Source: JAJFTV01 sp964426355 (GTDB lineage: Bacteria; Chloroflexota; Anaerolineae; Anaerolineales; Anaerolineaceae). From it: a stretch of DNA of 25,386 nt. The notes beneath the pieces are model-generated. The model searched no databases, was not told the origin of the DNA, and saw only the letters and a list, made by a program, of their open reading frames with translations. Where the stretch lies: positions 1 through 25,386 of the forward strand of contig CAYRRA010000038.1 in NCBI GenBank assembly GCA_964426355.1, in the 5' to 3' direction. This document shows positions 1 to 7,617 of this stretch, one piece after another (position 1 is the stretch's first letter; every line of letters starts with the position of its first letter). The translations under genes and the position numbers were made by a program.

Positions 1-320
1 CGGTTTACCTGGACGGAGCAACTGTGATGAGTTGCCTGGTGCCGGCAGCGCGGGCTCATGGGGCACAGATAACGACCATCGAGGGGATAGCAGCAGAGAG
101 AATTCATCCGGTTCAACAAACCTTCATCGAGCAAGGGGCGGTTCAATGCGGTTATTGCACTCCAGGTTTCATCATGTCAGCAGTGAAATTACTTGAAGAA
201 AAACCGCATCCCACAGAAGATCAGATAAAACAGGCCACCACGGGAAATCTCTGCAGATGTACCGGTTACTATAAGATTGTGAATGCCATAGACGCTGCCG
301 CCAAACAGAACAAGTTTTAA
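1..320 (+). CDS. Molybdenum hydroxylase 2Fe-2S subunit (CoxS/XdhC-like), C-terminal part
   Basis: This is the 3' part of a gene that begins before the window. The reading frame is open from base 3 (VYLDGATVMSCL...) to TAA at 318-320. The protein is the small iron-sulfur subunit of the xanthine dehydrogenase/CO dehydrogenase family, which carries electrons from the molybdenum centre to FAD. Visible are the SC that supplies the last cysteine of the plant-type 2Fe-2S domain, then QCGYCTPGF and LCRCTGYYKI, the CxxC and CxC that bind the second cluster in the all-helical domain. Both are intact. The visible part matches the C-terminal two thirds of a usual protein of about 160 residues. The next gene starts 11 bp downstream and the catalytic subunit follows, so they form one operon. 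The FAD subunit is not in view and may lie upstream. The family is clear; the substrate (xanthine, CO, aldehyde or other) cannot be told. Confidence 0.93.
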   Translation, partial: VYLDGATVMSCLVPAARAHGAQITTIEGIAAERIHPVQQTFIEQGAVQCGYCTPGFIMSAVKLLEEKPHPTEDQIKQATTGNLCRCTGYYKIVNAIDAAAKQNKF

Positions 321-331
321 CGGAGTCGGGA

Positions 332-694
332 ATGGGAAAATACAGCTCATTTATGCGGCAAAAGCCGCGAGTTAAGCGGACAGTTCACCCAATATGGAGA
401 GGTTTTGGCTTTGTCTTTCTCATCGTTGCGCCATTTCTTGGGTATTTCACAACCATACTATTGCTTGATGAAAACAAGAAACAGGGATGGTTTGCTATCC
501 CAAGAGACTTAATAGCCCGTGGTGCTGATCCTTACCTCTATGTAAAAATCATTGGAACGATCATTGTGGTTTTTCTCCTCTATGCACTTTTCATGTTGCT
601 GACCTTTGTCCTGTATAGATTGTTTGTACCTAAATCGTTAGGACCACAAGATGCCCCTCAAGTCAGTTACCGGGGCAAGCGGTATAAAAGATAA
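332..694 (+). CDS. Small two-helix membrane protein in the molybdenum hydroxylase operon
   Basis: This 120-residue protein is not one I recognise. It has a basic N-terminus (residues 1-20, RQKPRVKR), a hydrophobic helix at about 23-46, a polar loop at 47-70 and a second helix at about 71-98. The C-terminal tail is basic and ends YRGKRYKR. By the positive-inside rule both ends would be cytoplasmic. GGAG lies 7 bases before the ATG. It sits between the iron-sulfur and molybdopterin subunits of a molybdenum hydroxylase, which are normally adjacent or separated by the FAD subunit. A role as a membrane anchor or a membrane electron-transfer partner is possible, but nothing in the sequence (no cysteines, no haem motif) shows redox function. 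It could equally be an unrelated passenger. Confidence 0.75.
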   Translation: MGKYSSFMRQKPRVKRTVHPIWRGFGFVFLIVAPFLGYFTTILLLDENKKQGWFAIPRDLIARGADPYLYVKIIGTIIVVFLLYALFMLLTFVLYRLFVPKSLGPQDAPQVSYRGKRYKR

Positions 695-716
695 TTTGGA
701 AGAACTGGAGCAGCTT

Positions 717-2930
717 ATGTCGATCGGTCAATCAGTTTTACGTCAGGATGCGTTTGCAAAGGTGAAAGGCGAAGCATCATTTCCAGGTGATATCAACCTT
801 CCTCACCAGGCTTACATGAAGATATTATTCTCAAAATATCCACATGCCATCATCCATGCAATTGATGTAACCAGTGCTGAAAATGTAGACGGCGTCATTG
901 CGGTTTTTACCGCAAAGGATGTCCCAGTTAACGAATATGGGCTCTCTTATAATGACCAACCTGTGTTGTGTGGACCGGGATCGCACAAGCTATTTTCTGA
1001 CCGGGTTCGTTTCATTGGTGATCAGGTTGCCGCGGTGGTTGCCGAGAGCGAGGAAATTGCTCAAGAGGCTTTGAAAAAAATTGTTGTGACCTATGAGGAA
1101 TTGCCCGTGACGACCGATCCACGAGAGGCAATGAAAGAAAATGCTTTTCGTATTCATCCAGACCGTGAAAACAACATTATCCTGCATAACAAAATCCGCA
1201 AGGGCGATATTGAAAAGGGGTTTGCAGAAGCCGATGTGATTGTGGAATCTGAATATCGTACGCCAATTCAAGAACATGCTTTCCTGCAACCTGAAGCGGG
1301 TATCAGTTACATTGATGAAGAGGGGCGCGTGACGGTTGCTGCTGCTGGGCAGTGGGCTCACAGGGAACAGGAGCAAATTGCACACGCTCTTGACTTACCA
1401 TTGGAAAAAGTGCGCGTTATTCACCCGGCGATTGGCGGAGCTTTTGGCGGGAGAGAAGATATTTCTGTGCAGATAGTTTTGGGGTTGGCAACCTACAGGT
1501 TATCACAGCGAGGCATCAATCGTCCGATAAAGACTGTTTGGAGCCGTGAAGAGTCCATTATTGGGCACACAAAGCGTCATCCCTACTATATGAAAGCACG
1601 ATGGGGCGCAACTCGTGATGGGAAGTTGGTCGCGGCTCAAAATGAATTAATTGCTGATGCCGGCGGATATGCTTATACATCGACAAAGGTGTTGGGGAAT
1701 GCTACTTTGATGTGTACCGGACCGTATGAAATTCCTAATGCAAAAGTAGACGCCTATGCAGTTTACACCAACAACATTGCATTTGGGGCTTTTCGCGGTT
1801 TTGGCGGTCCTCAGGCTGCTTTTCTTGCTGAAATGCAAATGAACAAACTTGCTGTGGCGCTCGGGTTGGATCCGGTTGATCTCCGTATGAAAAACCTTCT
1901 CACTGAGGGCGCTTTGCTCTCAGTAAATTCCCCTCTTCCCAAAGGGGTATCAATTACTGAAGTCGTTAAAGACTGTGCGTTAGCTTCTGGATGGCATTTA
2001 TCAGGAAAGGAATGGAAACGCCCGGTTTTTGAAAAATCAACTGAAGCACCAGATTATTTACGGCGCGGTTTTGGTTTTGCATGTGCATTCAAAAATGTCG
2101 GTTTTTCTTTTGGTGCACCTGAGCAATGTACTGCAACCGTTGAATTGCATGGTAAAGATGAAATTGAGTATGCTGTCGTTCACCACGCTGGGGCTGATGT
2201 TGGGCAAGGAGCCCATTCCTATTTTGCTCAAATCGCTGCTGAAACCTTGAGACTCCCCCTGGAGAAAATTCATCTGGTCGTGGCAGATACCGCTGTGACA
2301 CAAAATTCTGGCAGTTCTTCAGCCTCCAGAATGTCCTTCATGGCAGGGAATTCAATAAAAGGCGCCTCTGAGTTGGCATTGGAAGGTTGGGAAAAGGGTG
2401 AGCGCCCGGTGTTTGTGACCTATCAATACCGCCCACCGGCTACCACACCGCTTGACCCAGAGACAGGAGAGTGTACGCCAAACTTCGCATATGGTTATGT
2501 CGCGGAGGCGGTCGAAATCGAAGTAGATATCGAAACCGGTTTGTTACGTGTGATAAACGTGGTATGCTCGGATGACGTGGGTAAAGCTGTCAATCCACAG
2601 CAGTTAGAAGGGCAAATTGAAGGCGCAATTGTTCAGGCGAACGGTTACGTGATACTTGAAAATTTTATTCACGAAAATGGGTTTATTCAGACCGATAAAC
2701 TTTCCACATATTTGATTCCAACTGTGCTGGATATTCCCGACCATGTTGAGCCTCGCATTTTGGAATTTGCTGACCCCATCGGTCCCTATGGCGTCCGCGG
2801 AATGGGTGAAATGCCATTTCTGACCCATGCTCCCGCCATTGTTGCTGCTCTTCACAACGCCACGGGGATTTGGTTTGATCATTTTCCATTAACCCCCGAG
2901 CTCATATCGTCTACTATACGTCCTTTCTAA
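717..2930 (+). CDS. Molybdenum hydroxylase large subunit, molybdopterin-binding (xanthine dehydrogenase/CoxL family)
   Basis: This is the catalytic subunit, which binds the molybdopterin cofactor and hydroxylates its substrate with water-derived oxygen. From the start used here it has 737 residues, near the usual length. The start of domain 1 reads SVLRQDAFAKVKGEASFPGDI. Cofactor-binding signatures are GGAFGGRED (about 240-248), FGAFRGFGGPQ (356-366) and ADVGQGAHS (493-501). GVRGMGEMP (692-700) holds the likely catalytic base Glu698. I prefer ATG 717 because GGAG lies 6 bases upstream and the protein then starts just before the conserved SVLRQDA. ATG 651 is in frame, adds 22 unconserved residues and overlaps the previous gene by 44 bp; TTAGGA 7 bases upstream keeps it possible. 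The CO dehydrogenase AYRCSFR loop is absent, so this is not a form I CO dehydrogenase. Substrate unknown. Confidence 0.95.
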   Translation: MSIGQSVLRQDAFAKVKGEASFPGDINLPHQAYMKILFSKYPHAIIHAIDVTSAENVDGVIAVFTAKDVPVNEYGLSYNDQPVLCGPGSHKLFSDRVRFIGDQVAAVVAESEEIAQEALKKIVVTYEELPVTTDPREAMKENAFRIHPDRENNIILHNKIRKGDIEKGFAEADVIVESEYRTPIQEHAFLQPEAGISYIDEEGRVTVAAAGQWAHREQEQIAHALDLPLEKVRVIHPAIGGAFGGREDISVQIVLGLATYRLSQRGINRPIKTVWSREESIIGHTKRHPYYMKARWGATRDGKLVAAQNELIADAGGYAYTSTKVLGNATLMCTGPYEIPNAKVDAYAVYTNNIAFGAFRGFGGPQAAFLAEMQMNKLAVALGLDPVDLRMKNLLTEGALLSVNSPLPKGVSITEVVKDCALASGWHLSGKEWKRPVFEKSTEAPDYLRRGFGFACAFKNVGFSFGAPEQCTATVELHGKDEIEYAVVHHAGADVGQGAHSYFAQIAAETLRLPLEKIHLVVADTAVTQNSGSSSASRMSFMAGNSIKGASELALEGWEKGERPVFVTYQYRPPATTPLDPETGECTPNFAYGYVAEAVEIEVDIETGLLRVINVVCSDDVGKAVNPQQLEGQIEGAIVQANGYVILENFIHENGFIQTDKLSTYLIPTVLDIPDHVEPRILEFADPIGPYGVRGMGEMPFLTHAPAIVAALHNATGIWFDHFPLTPELISSTIRPF

Positions 2931-2945
2931 TCTGGCGGTATTCAT

Positions 2946-3548
2946 ATGAAGACGATCAGTGCGCTTGTGCTAGCAGCAGGTGCTGGTGAGCGATTCGGAG
3001 GAGGGAAGCTGTTACAGAACCTGCCCAATGGCAAAACGATCATCCAGCATGTTGTTGATGTTGTGAAGCAACAAAAATTTGCCCAAATCGTTGTGGTTGT
3101 GGGTTATGAAGCCGACCTGGTCCGCAAGAGCATCGATGACCCATTGGTAGACATCGTTTTGAACCCAAATTGGAGAGATGGAGCAAGTACCTCATTGAAA
3201 TCCGGGGTGAATGCGTTAAAACCAACTTGTGACGCGTGCATGATCTTTTTGGGCGATCAACCGTTAATTTCCAAAGACCTTATGCAAGCGCTTTGTTCGG
3301 CATACTTACTAACCAATATGCCAATTGTTTACCCGGTGATAAAAGGTGTTCATGCAAACCCCGTGCTTCTGGATCGATCTATATTTTCAGCTATCAACAC
3401 TCTAAAGGGAGATGTTGGCGCAAGGGCATTGTTCAACCGCTTCTCAGTACAGGAAGTGAATTGGGATGACGAGCAGGCGTTTTGGGATGTGGATACCCCG
3501 GGAGATTTATCTCGTATCAGATCTGCTGTGGTTGCTCCTGAAGAATGA
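2946..3548 (+). CDS. mocA: MocA-like molybdenum cofactor nucleotidyltransferase
   Basis: A 200-residue MobA-like NTP-transferase. The N-terminal signature LVLAAGAGERFGGGK (residues 7-21) is the nucleotide-binding loop of this fold, and FLGDQPLI (101-108) carries the metal-binding aspartate. In the family, MocA transfers CMP from CTP to molybdopterin, making the cytosine dinucleotide form of the cofactor used by many CoxL/XDH-type enzymes; MobA does the GMP version. The gene begins 15 bp after the large-subunit stop, with GGCGG in front of the ATG, so it is very probably co-transcribed and serves that enzyme's cofactor maturation or insertion. CTP rather than GTP specificity is inferred from context and not proven by a residue here. 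Length is typical. Confidence 0.88.
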   Translation: MKTISALVLAAGAGERFGGGKLLQNLPNGKTIIQHVVDVVKQQKFAQIVVVVGYEADLVRKSIDDPLVDIVLNPNWRDGASTSLKSGVNALKPTCDACMIFLGDQPLISKDLMQALCSAYLLTNMPIVYPVIKGVHANPVLLDRSIFSAINTLKGDVGARALFNRFSVQEVNWDDEQAFWDVDTPGDLSRIRSAVVAPEE

Positions 3549-3560
3549 CCCGAAGGCAGG

Positions 3561-3585
3561 TAAAAAGAAGAAATCCTGGATTTCT
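3561..3585 (-). terminator. Probable intrinsic terminator of the S41 protease gene
   Basis: Read on the minus strand, AGAAATCCAGGATTTCT forms a 7-bp stem with a 3-base loop (3569-3585) and is followed directly by TCTTTTTA (3568-3561). It begins 17 bp past the stop of the protease gene. The stem is AT-rich and short, so termination may be weak. On the plus strand no T tract follows, so it would not end the molybdenum hydroxylase operon efficiently. Confidence 0.45.
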
Positions 3586-3601
3586 ATGTACTTGAGTCAT
3601 T

Positions 3602-4777
3602 CTATTGCCCTATCCCAAATATTTCAATCGCTGTCTGGATAATTTCTGGCTGATTTGTTTCTTCGTTCGTCAAAACGATATCCGGGGTGATGCCTTGACC
3701 GGCAATTGGATACTCAAAACCGGGTATCCACCATTTTGCGGCAGTAACATGCATACTGGAACCATCATCCAGGTCAAAAACCATTTGGATTGAATCTTTT
3801 CCATACGTGTTACTGCCAATCAACACAGCTCTTTCTTGTTTTTGAAGTGCGCCAGCGATAATCTCGGCTGCGCTTGCAGAAAAATTATTAACGAGCACAA
3901 CCAGGGGTATATCCAAAAATTCGCCATTACTTTTACTGGAAAGGTTTTCCACATCTTTTCCCTTATATTGTTGCTGTAAAATGATGCTTTTTTCCAGGAA
4001 CAATGATGCTGTATCGACCCCGGCGTGTAAATAGCCACCCGCGTTATTTCTTAAATCGAGGATGAAAAATTGCACATCCCTGTCCTGTAAATCTAAAATG
4101 GCTGTTTTTACTTCATCTGGTGTGGTTGCGGCGATAATGTTTATTTGAATGATTCCCACTTTTTCATTGTCAGGAGTGACATTCCAGGTTACCGAAGGTA
4201 AAAAAACTTCTTCTCGTTTGACCGAGATTTGCGTTTCTTCATAGGATGGCGCTTTTGATATCGTCAACTGAAGAGATTCCCCGACGGGTCCACGGATTGC
4301 AGCCTGTATTTCATCAAAACCCATTTCAGCTTTCACTATCATTTCTTCAATGGCAATTAGACGATCGCCTTCACCAATACCAGCATTATCAGCAGCAGAC
4401 CCAGGGAATGGATACAACAAGAGATACCCTGCTGAATCGCGCTCTAACCTTGCTCCGATCCCACCAAATTTTCCTTCCAGTTGGTTTGTTTGCAATTCAT
4501 GCTGAACTGGTTCGACAAAGGTAGTATAAGGATCATCCAACACTTGCAGCATACCTCTAATCATCCCATATTCAAGTTCTTTAGGTTCCGGCAACTCATT
4601 AAGCGAATATTGAACGAGCACAGAATGAGCTTGTTTCAATATCTTAAAACCGCTATCCTTCATGAATGGCAAATAATGGCATGTAAGAAACCCGGCTGAG
4701 AATGAAGCAATAAAAATAAAAACACCGAACATTATGAATACTGTATGTTGTTTGATGGTAATATAAAATTTGGACAT
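3602..4777 (-). CDS. Membrane-anchored S41 family C-terminal processing peptidase (CtpA-like)
   Basis: A 391-residue serine protease outside the cytoplasmic membrane, anchored by an N-terminal helix (about residues 12-35). A PDZ domain (about 100-185, with GGIGARLERD and GDRLIAI) binds the C-termini of substrates. The S41 catalytic domain follows: LDLRNNAGGYL (240-250), NNFSASAAEI (297-306) and YGKDSIQ (325-331). Ser302, Lys327 and Gln331 have exactly the spacing of the catalytic Ser-Lys-Gln set in Bacillus CtpB (309, 334, 338), so the enzyme should be active. The residue after the SASA segment is alanine where most relatives have serine. The ATG at 4777 has GAGG about 10 bases upstream. The gene is divergent from the aminotransferase gene, with about 75 bp of shared upstream sequence. 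The natural substrate is not evident. Confidence 0.93.
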   Translation of the reverse strand: MSKFYITIKQHTVFIMFGVFIFIASFSAGFLTCHYLPFMKDSGFKILKQAHSVLVQYSLNELPEPKELEYGMIRGMLQVLDDPYTTFVEPVQHELQTNQLEGKFGGIGARLERDSAGYLLLYPFPGSAADNAGIGEGDRLIAIEEMIVKAEMGFDEIQAAIRGPVGESLQLTISKAPSYEETQISVKREEVFLPSVTWNVTPDNEKVGIIQINIIAATTPDEVKTAILDLQDRDVQFFILDLRNNAGGYLHAGVDTASLFLEKSIILQQQYKGKDVENLSSKSNGEFLDIPLVVLVNNFSASAAEIIAGALQKQERAVLIGSNTYGKDSIQMVFDLDDGSSMHVTAAKWWIPGFEYPIAGQGITPDIVLTNEETNQPEIIQTAIEIFGIGQ

Positions 4778-4812
4778 ATTTTTCAGACCTCTACTAATCC
4801 TCTGGTTGAGAG

Positions 4813-4818
4813 TATAAT
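4813..4818 (+). promoter_or_regulatory. Candidate -10 element for the aminotransferase gene
   Basis: A perfect TATAAT lies 35 bp before the preferred ATG at 4853, in the short spacer between two divergent genes. No good -35 hexamer lies 16-18 bp upstream, so the promoter is only partly supported. Confidence 0.35.
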
Positions 4819-4852
4819 CGCTCTGGCAATTTTTATTAACAAGGATAACTAC

Positions 4853-5704
4853 ATGAGTGCATTGTCGCTTTGGAAAGTTCGAGTTACTGGAGAGAATTTT
4901 ACCGCAGCCTCCATCAATTTAGGTCCTGCACAAAGAAACCTGGATGAAATTTCTTTATCCCTCCCCAATGGTGTATATTCAACATTCCGGACGTATGATT
5001 ACCGAAAAATCCTTTCGCTGGAGCACCATTTTGCCCGTCTCGTAGAATCATCGAGCCTGTTGGATAAGCCCGTAGAAATAAACTTTACAGGTTTACGAAA
5101 TGCACTCCGGTTTGTTTTAAATGAAATCCCCGATTGTGATTTGAGGATCAGAATAACCCTCGATTTAGAAGATGAACGTGGTGTTTTTTATCTATCAACA
5201 GAGCCATTACAGGTCCCTTTACCGGAGGTCTATCAAGAAGGCAGTCATGCCGTCACTTACCAACTCCAACGCTCTAATCCCAAGGCAAAGCAAACCAACC
5301 ATCTTAGAACAGCAGCAAAAATTAAAAGTGAATATGGCAACCGGATTAATGAGATCCTGATGGTTTCACCGGAGGGCATCATACAAGAGGGTCTGAGCAG
5401 CAATTTTTACGCAGTAATGGATGGCGCGCTCTGGACTGCAGAACAAGGCGTGCTCTTAGGGACAATCCGCTCCGTAGTTCTAAAACTTGCTGAAAATGAG
5501 AAGATTCCCATCCTATTGCAGGGGATCGATCGGGAGAAATTACCTCTGCTGGATGAGGCATTTATCACCAGTACCAGCAGGTCAATCTTACCCGTGGTCA
5601 GGATTGACCAACAAACAATTGGTGACGGGAAACCAGGGGTCATTACCCGCAAGCTAATCCAGCTTTATCAGGAATACATCGATAAAGAATTGGAGAGCGT
5701 ATAG
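4853..5704 (+). CDS. Class IV PLP-dependent aminotransferase (branched-chain aminotransferase / aminodeoxychorismate lyase-like)
   Basis: A 283-residue fold-type IV PLP enzyme. The likely Schiff-base lysine is Lys146 in NPKAKQTNH, and the cofactor-binding EGLSSN motif is at 179-184, followed by VLLGTIRSVVLKLA (200-213), which corresponds to the phosphate-binding turn. This family includes branched-chain aminotransferases, D-amino acid transaminases and 4-amino-4-deoxychorismate lyase. The short length and divergent active site do not allow a choice, so the call stays at family level. The frame is open back to ATG 4745, but ATG 4853 is preferred: AAGGAT sits 6 bases before it, and the extra 36 residues would run through the upstream region of the divergent protease gene. 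The gene converges on the DUF2007-like gene with 19 bp between the stops. Confidence 0.88.
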   Translation: MSALSLWKVRVTGENFTAASINLGPAQRNLDEISLSLPNGVYSTFRTYDYRKILSLEHHFARLVESSSLLDKPVEINFTGLRNALRFVLNEIPDCDLRIRITLDLEDERGVFYLSTEPLQVPLPEVYQEGSHAVTYQLQRSNPKAKQTNHLRTAAKIKSEYGNRINEILMVSPEGIIQEGLSSNFYAVMDGALWTAEQGVLLGTIRSVVLKLAENEKIPILLQGIDREKLPLLDEAFITSTSRSILPVVRIDQQTIGDGKPGVITRKLIQLYQEYIDKELESV

Positions 5705-5723
5705 CTAATTCTGACACCAAAAG

Positions 5724-6398
5724 CTATTCTTCCGTTGAATCATCCTCTTCAAATTCAGTCTGATCCCAATCACCATCCTCAAGAATCTCCTTATCATCGC
5801 TGATCGAAAAGTGCCCTGATTTCATCGCAGTGAGTATATCCAGTGCATCTCCAAAATCGTCAGGGGAAACCCTCACATCTGCTTCCCCTAAAGGTCCAAC
5901 GGTCAATGCCAGGGCAACTCCGGCGCTCTCCTGGATAAATCTTGAGCGAATACCAAAAGATTCAAGGAATAATTGTATCGATTCAGCTTCCAATTGACCA
6001 TTTGCACGATATACCGTTTCTGATAACTCCTGCAGTGATACAAGCGGTGACGCCATATCTTTTTTCACGTTGATGGAACACAGGCGGTCAGACAACTCTA
6101 TAACCCGGCTTGCGTTTAGGAAAATTTTCCGGAAATCTTCATCCATGATCATGGTTCTTTTTTGTTTAATTGCCTCTGATATCTCCTGCTCGACTTCTCG
6201 CAGATGGTTTTTGTGCACTTCAATATCAGTCGTTCCCTGCATTGCTGAACAAGCCATTTCAATGAGGTTGAATTTGTATTCCGCAATCGAACGTTTGACA
6301 TCGTTGTCGGCTTCTTTTTCATTGACCACCGAATGAATTTGGATAAAATCGAGTAGCGCCTTGCGTGTTAGATGCCTGTAATCATTCATTTCTGTCAT
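5724..6398 (-). CDS. DUF2007-like (putative signal-transducing) domain protein, third gene of the mrfAB-like operon
   Basis: A soluble, acidic 224-residue protein. Residues 1-125 look helical and match no family I recognise. Residues about 127-192 (YRANGQLEAESIQLFLESFG ... VRVSPDDFGDALDIL) resemble the small DUF2007 domain, a ferredoxin-like fold of unknown function described as putative prokaryotic signal transducing. The last 25 residues are very acidic (EEDDSTEE end). The ATG at 6398 lies 17 bp inside the end of the exonuclease gene, with GCAGGTAAGA in front, so translation is probably coupled. An alternative start is Met4 at 6389. Its place after a MrfA/MrfB pair suggests a link to DNA repair, but no catalytic motif is visible and the function is unknown. 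Confidence 0.8.
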   Translation of the reverse strand: MTEMNDYRHLTRKALLDFIQIHSVVNEKEADNDVKRSIAEYKFNLIEMACSAMQGTTDIEVHKNHLREVEQEISEAIKQKRTMIMDEDFRKIFLNASRVIELSDRLCSINVKKDMASPLVSLQELSETVYRANGQLEAESIQLFLESFGIRSRFIQESAGVALALTVGPLGEADVRVSPDDFGDALDILTAMKSGHFSISDDKEILEDGDWDQTEFEEDDSTEE

Positions 6399-7617
6399 TC
6401 TTACCTGCTTTCTGGTTTTTGAATTGTAATCGTGAATAGCGATGGTTCAAATCGGCGAGTTCTAATTGTAAAAAGGAGTCTTTCTTAGCAATTTCTATTG
6501 CTCTTTGTGTCCAAAGAATTGCATTGAGATATTCTCTGGTTTGGTGCTCATAATACTTGGCAATTTCCACACAGGCTTCAATATCATTGTGCTCAAGGAG
6601 CTGCCAAAGTTGAACTGCCTGCTCCCATTTTCCATCTTTTTTGTAAATTTGTGCAAATCGTTTAACTGTTTGTTTGTAGAGCCCATCCGGTAAATTCGCA
6701 GTAAGGCATTGTTTATACACTTCTTCCGCATCACTCAATTCACCCATCTCTTCATAAATATTGCCAATTGCAACCAGGTCTAGCTCAGACGACGTATGAG
6801 TTGGTGTATTGAGTAAATCCGTTGAATGAACATAAAGACCAGCCATTGATACCACGTCAATTGCATTATGATAAAAGACTCCAGATAGCGGTCGGGCATC
6901 GCCTGTCGCAAGGTATTCTTTGTAAAGCTCAGGTACTAACCAGCCAGGCACTTCTTCTTTGCCACGCGTCAGGCACAGGATCTGGTTTTCCAGCTCTCCC
7001 AACCGACGGCTAGGCAAGCGGTTGCGCCATAGTTTCCGTGCAAGTTGAAGGAGGTCTATTTGTTCCTTGCCTTCAAAAGGGGAGGGGAGACGGTGAAGGA
7101 CATGGCGAGTTTCTAATATCGGTACATCAAATGCTTTCCCATTGAACGATACAACATACTGATATGGGTAAATATAACGGTCAAAAACAGCCAGTAAGGC
7201 AGGTTCCAAAGCCGGGTCTGGTAGTATCAACTGCACCAGGTGGAAATTTTGTTTCCTATAAAAGCCCAAACCGATGAGAAAAATCAAAGTTCCGGTTCCA
7301 CGTGACAAACCAGTCGTTTCGGTGTCCAAAAAGAAGAGATTTTCTGGGTCAATCGTTTCGGCGATATCAATATTTGACCATTTTGCTATCAATGGGTCAG
7401 CTCTGATATCCGACAACTGAACAATTCCATGGTGGTATCCCGCTGGATATATCTCTTCGTGAACCAAAATATTCCCCCAGGGTGATTCCACTTCATGTGT
7501 ATCGATAACGTCTTCGATATGATGATGTTCAACCCGGGCAGCAGGTTGTATTTTCCCTACGCCAAGAAAGACCCCCAGTCTTTTAAGTTTCTCTTCCATG
7601 CTTTCGTTTGGATTCAT
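6382..7617 (-). CDS. mrfB: MrfB/YprB-like 3'-5' exonuclease with C-terminal TPR-like repeats
   Basis: A 411-residue protein of the YprB (RNase H-like, DnaQ-type exonuclease) family. Acidic metal-binding residues are visible: FLDTETTG (Asp98, Glu100), SFNGKAFDVP (Asp164) and FYHNAIDVV (His250, Asp254). Residues about 280-400 form helical repeats of TPR type (IYEEMGELSDAEEVYKQCL, IYKKDGKWEQAVQLWQLLE). In Bacillus subtilis, MrfB is a metal-dependent exonuclease that works with helicase MrfA in mitomycin C lesion repair. The start is ATG 7617, whose ATGA overlaps the stop of the helicase gene by 4 bp. The frame stays open 36 codons further upstream, but that part runs inside the helicase gene and is not conserved-looking. 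Order and coupling match the yprA-yprB pair. Confidence 0.92.
   Translation of the reverse strand: MNPNESMEEKLKRLGVFLGVGKIQPAARVEHHHIEDVIDTHEVESPWGNILVHEEIYPAGYHHGIVQLSDIRADPLIAKWSNIDIAETIDPENLFFLDTETTGLSRGTGTLIFLIGLGFYRKQNFHLVQLILPDPALEPALLAVFDRYIYPYQYVVSFNGKAFDVPILETRHVLHRLPSPFEGKEQIDLLQLARKLWRNRLPSRRLGELENQILCLTRGKEEVPGWLVPELYKEYLATGDARPLSGVFYHNAIDVVSMAGLYVHSTDLLNTPTHTSSELDLVAIGNIYEEMGELSDAEEVYKQCLTANLPDGLYKQTVKRFAQIYKKDGKWEQAVQLWQLLEHNDIEACVEIAKYYEHQTREYLNAILWTQRAIEIAKKDSFLQLELADLNHRYSRLQFKNQKAGKNDRNE

Noticed and set aside
2029..2889. Several open frames of 60-90 codons in other frames and on the opposite strand of the molybdopterin subunit gene
   Set aside because: They overlap a well-conserved coding region and show no family signal or RBS; shadows of the real gene.
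651..2930. Call of the large subunit as CO dehydrogenase CoxL
   Set aside because: The active-site AYRCSFR loop of form I CO dehydrogenase is absent; FGAFRGFGG is the general hydroxylase form.
3542..3603. AGAATGAC / GTCATTCT inverted repeat spanning the stops of mocA and the S41 protease gene
   Set aside because: The arms are 46 bases apart and overlap both stop codons; the tighter hairpin inside explains the region better.
4745..4852. Upstream extension of the class IV aminotransferase frame
   Set aside because: It has no RBS, runs through the divergent promoter region and its residues do not resemble the family; ATG 4853 has a good RBS.
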